Positions 63,176 to 64,000 of a stretch of 64,000 nucleotides of DNA are shown in pieces. The DNA lies in the NCBI RefSeq assembly GCF_000697965.2, contig NZ_CP015881.1:558001-622000 (forward strand). The letters run 5' to 3'. Numbering within the stretch: position 1 is the first letter of the stretch; each line of letters begins with the position of its first letter. The position numbers and the translations under genes were made by a program. The notes under the pieces were generated by a model, which worked only from the letters and a program-made list of their open reading frames with translations, was not told the DNA's origin and searched no databases. The DNA comes from Ensifer adhaerens (GTDB taxonomy: Bacteria; Pseudomonadota; Alphaproteobacteria; Rhizobiales; Rhizobiaceae).

Positions 63176-63979
63176 ATGTCGCAGTCACGCCCCGTCTACC
63201 AGTTCAACAACATCATCGTCCGCACCCCGTCGAAGTCGGTCGTCAACGGCCTTCGCGCCGATGACCGCGGCAACCCCACCTTCGAAGGTGTAAAGGCAGA
63301 ACACGATGCCTATATCGCGGCGATGAAGGACGCGGGCGTCAAGGTGACGGTGCTGCCGGCGCTCGAAGCCTTCCCGGACTCGATCTTCGTCGAAGATCCG
63401 GCGCTGGTCTTCACCGAAGGCGCGATCCTCTTGCGTCCGGGTGCCGAAACCCGCGTCAAGGAAACGCCGGAGATCGAGCCGACGCTTCGCGCCATGTTCG
63501 AAACGGTTCTCGATCTGCCAGGCACCGGCTTTGCCGATGGCGGCGACGTTCTGACCACCCGCGAAAGCGTGATGATCGGTCTTTCGGCCCGTACCAACAA
63601 GGTTGGCGCCGAAGCACTTCAGGCCTGCCTGACCAAGCTCGGTCGCAAAAGCGAGATCGTCGCCACGCCTGAAGGCGTGCTGCACTTCAAGACCGATTGC
63701 TCGCTGCTCGACGACGAGACCGTGCTTTCGACCGCGCGCCTCGCCAAGTCCGGCGCCTTCGAGCGCTTCAAGCAGGTGATCATTCCCGAAGGCGAAGAGC
63801 CGGCAGCGAATGCGCTGCGCGTCAACGACGTCGTCATGGTCGGCTCGGACTTCCCGCGCACGATCGAGATGCTCGACAAGCTCGGCTACAAGGTCGTGCC
63901 GATGAAGACGACGGAGATCGGCAAGATCGACGCAGGTCTTTCCTGCATGTCGCTACGCTGGTTCAGCAACACGCTCTGA
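63176..63979 (+). CDS. ddaH: Dimethylarginine dimethylaminohydrolase (DDAH)
   Basis: A 267-residue protein complete to TGA 63977-63979. It has the DDAH motifs FPDSIFVEDPALVFTEGAILLRPG (near 67-90), TGFADGGDVLTTRESVMIGLSARTN, catalytic His170 (GVLHFKTDCSLLDDE) and nucleophile Cys257 (DAGLSCMSLRW), at positions close to those of mammalian DDAH1. It hydrolyses N-omega-methylated arginines to citrulline plus methylamine or dimethylamine. A 30-base gap from the previous gene suggests one operon with ornithine cyclodeaminase and ctlX. Some bacterial relatives act instead on arginine or other guanidines. Confidence 0.88.
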   Translation: MSQSRPVYQFNNIIVRTPSKSVVNGLRADDRGNPTFEGVKAEHDAYIAAMKDAGVKVTVLPALEAFPDSIFVEDPALVFTEGAILLRPGAETRVKETPEIEPTLRAMFETVLDLPGTGFADGGDVLTTRESVMIGLSARTNKVGAEALQACLTKLGRKSEIVATPEGVLHFKTDCSLLDDETVLSTARLAKSGAFERFKQVIIPEGEEPAANALRVNDVVMVGSDFPRTIEMLDKLGYKVVPMKTTEIGKIDAGLSCMSLRWFSNTL

Positions 63980-64000
63980 CCCGACGCAATCCCCGAGGAG

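Overview
The window is a gene-dense, GC-rich stretch of an alphaproteobacterial chromosome or large replicon. Gene content and style point to the Rhizobiaceae, most likely Ensifer/Sinorhizobium: a membrane-bound PuuD-type urate oxidase, gcl-hyi-glxR with a type II glycerate kinase, many ABC uptake operons each beside its own regulator, an alpha-2-macroglobulin/PBP1C pair, and a GCAATTCC...GGAATTGC intergenic palindrome. The genus is an inference. No tRNA, rRNA, CRISPR array, insertion sequence or prophage gene was seen, and no gene-free stretch exceeds 300 bases.

Positions 1-16200 read mostly as purine catabolism followed by glyoxylate assimilation. The xanthine dehydrogenase genes xdhA (cut by the left edge), xdhB and xdhC come first. 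Then lie two 5'-truncated gene remnants (a flavodoxin-fold quinone reductase and a LysR regulator, fused head to head by an apparent deletion) and a secreted Gly/Thr/Asp-repeat protein. A LysR gene diverges from puuD-guaD. An IclR gene diverges from gcl-hyi-glxR, with a clear operator of three half-sites between them, and a glycerate kinase gene follows. Together these would carry guanine and xanthine to urate and, after allantoin steps that are not in the window, glyoxylate to 2-phosphoglycerate.

Positions 16200-30000 hold a FAH-fold hydratase, a LysE exporter, a divergent pair of LuxR-type response regulator and hybrid histidine kinase, pbpC beside a very large PAN/alpha-2-macroglobulin gene, a GntR regulator and a frameshifted acetyltransferase. 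Positions 30100-39560 look like an uptake and breakdown system for proline- or hydroxyproline-containing peptides: a proline-racemase-superfamily enzyme with altered catalytic residues, a cupin regulator, a five-gene peptide ABC transporter and a Xaa-Pro aminopeptidase. An almost identical 28-bp element lies in inverted orientation before the racemase-like gene and before the transporter.

Positions 39600-50281 form a sugar operon: DeoR regulator, DeoC aldolase, two-domain ALDH16-type aldehyde dehydrogenase, RbsD/FucU mutarotase, ribokinase-family kinase and a CUT1 ABC transporter. The best reading is 2-deoxyribose, or a deoxyriboside, taken through to glyceraldehyde-3-phosphate and acetate. 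Positions 50300-56900 hold a second peptide-type ABC system split into two divergent units around a cupin regulator gene. Positions 57000-61000 carry an OsmC protein, an MFS transporter, a MarR regulator, a GNAT, a CMD-family protein and an Lrp regulator. The right end (61126-63979) has ornithine cyclodeaminase, a CtlX-type hydrolase and a DDAH, which could together turn methylarginine into proline by way of citrulline and ornithine.
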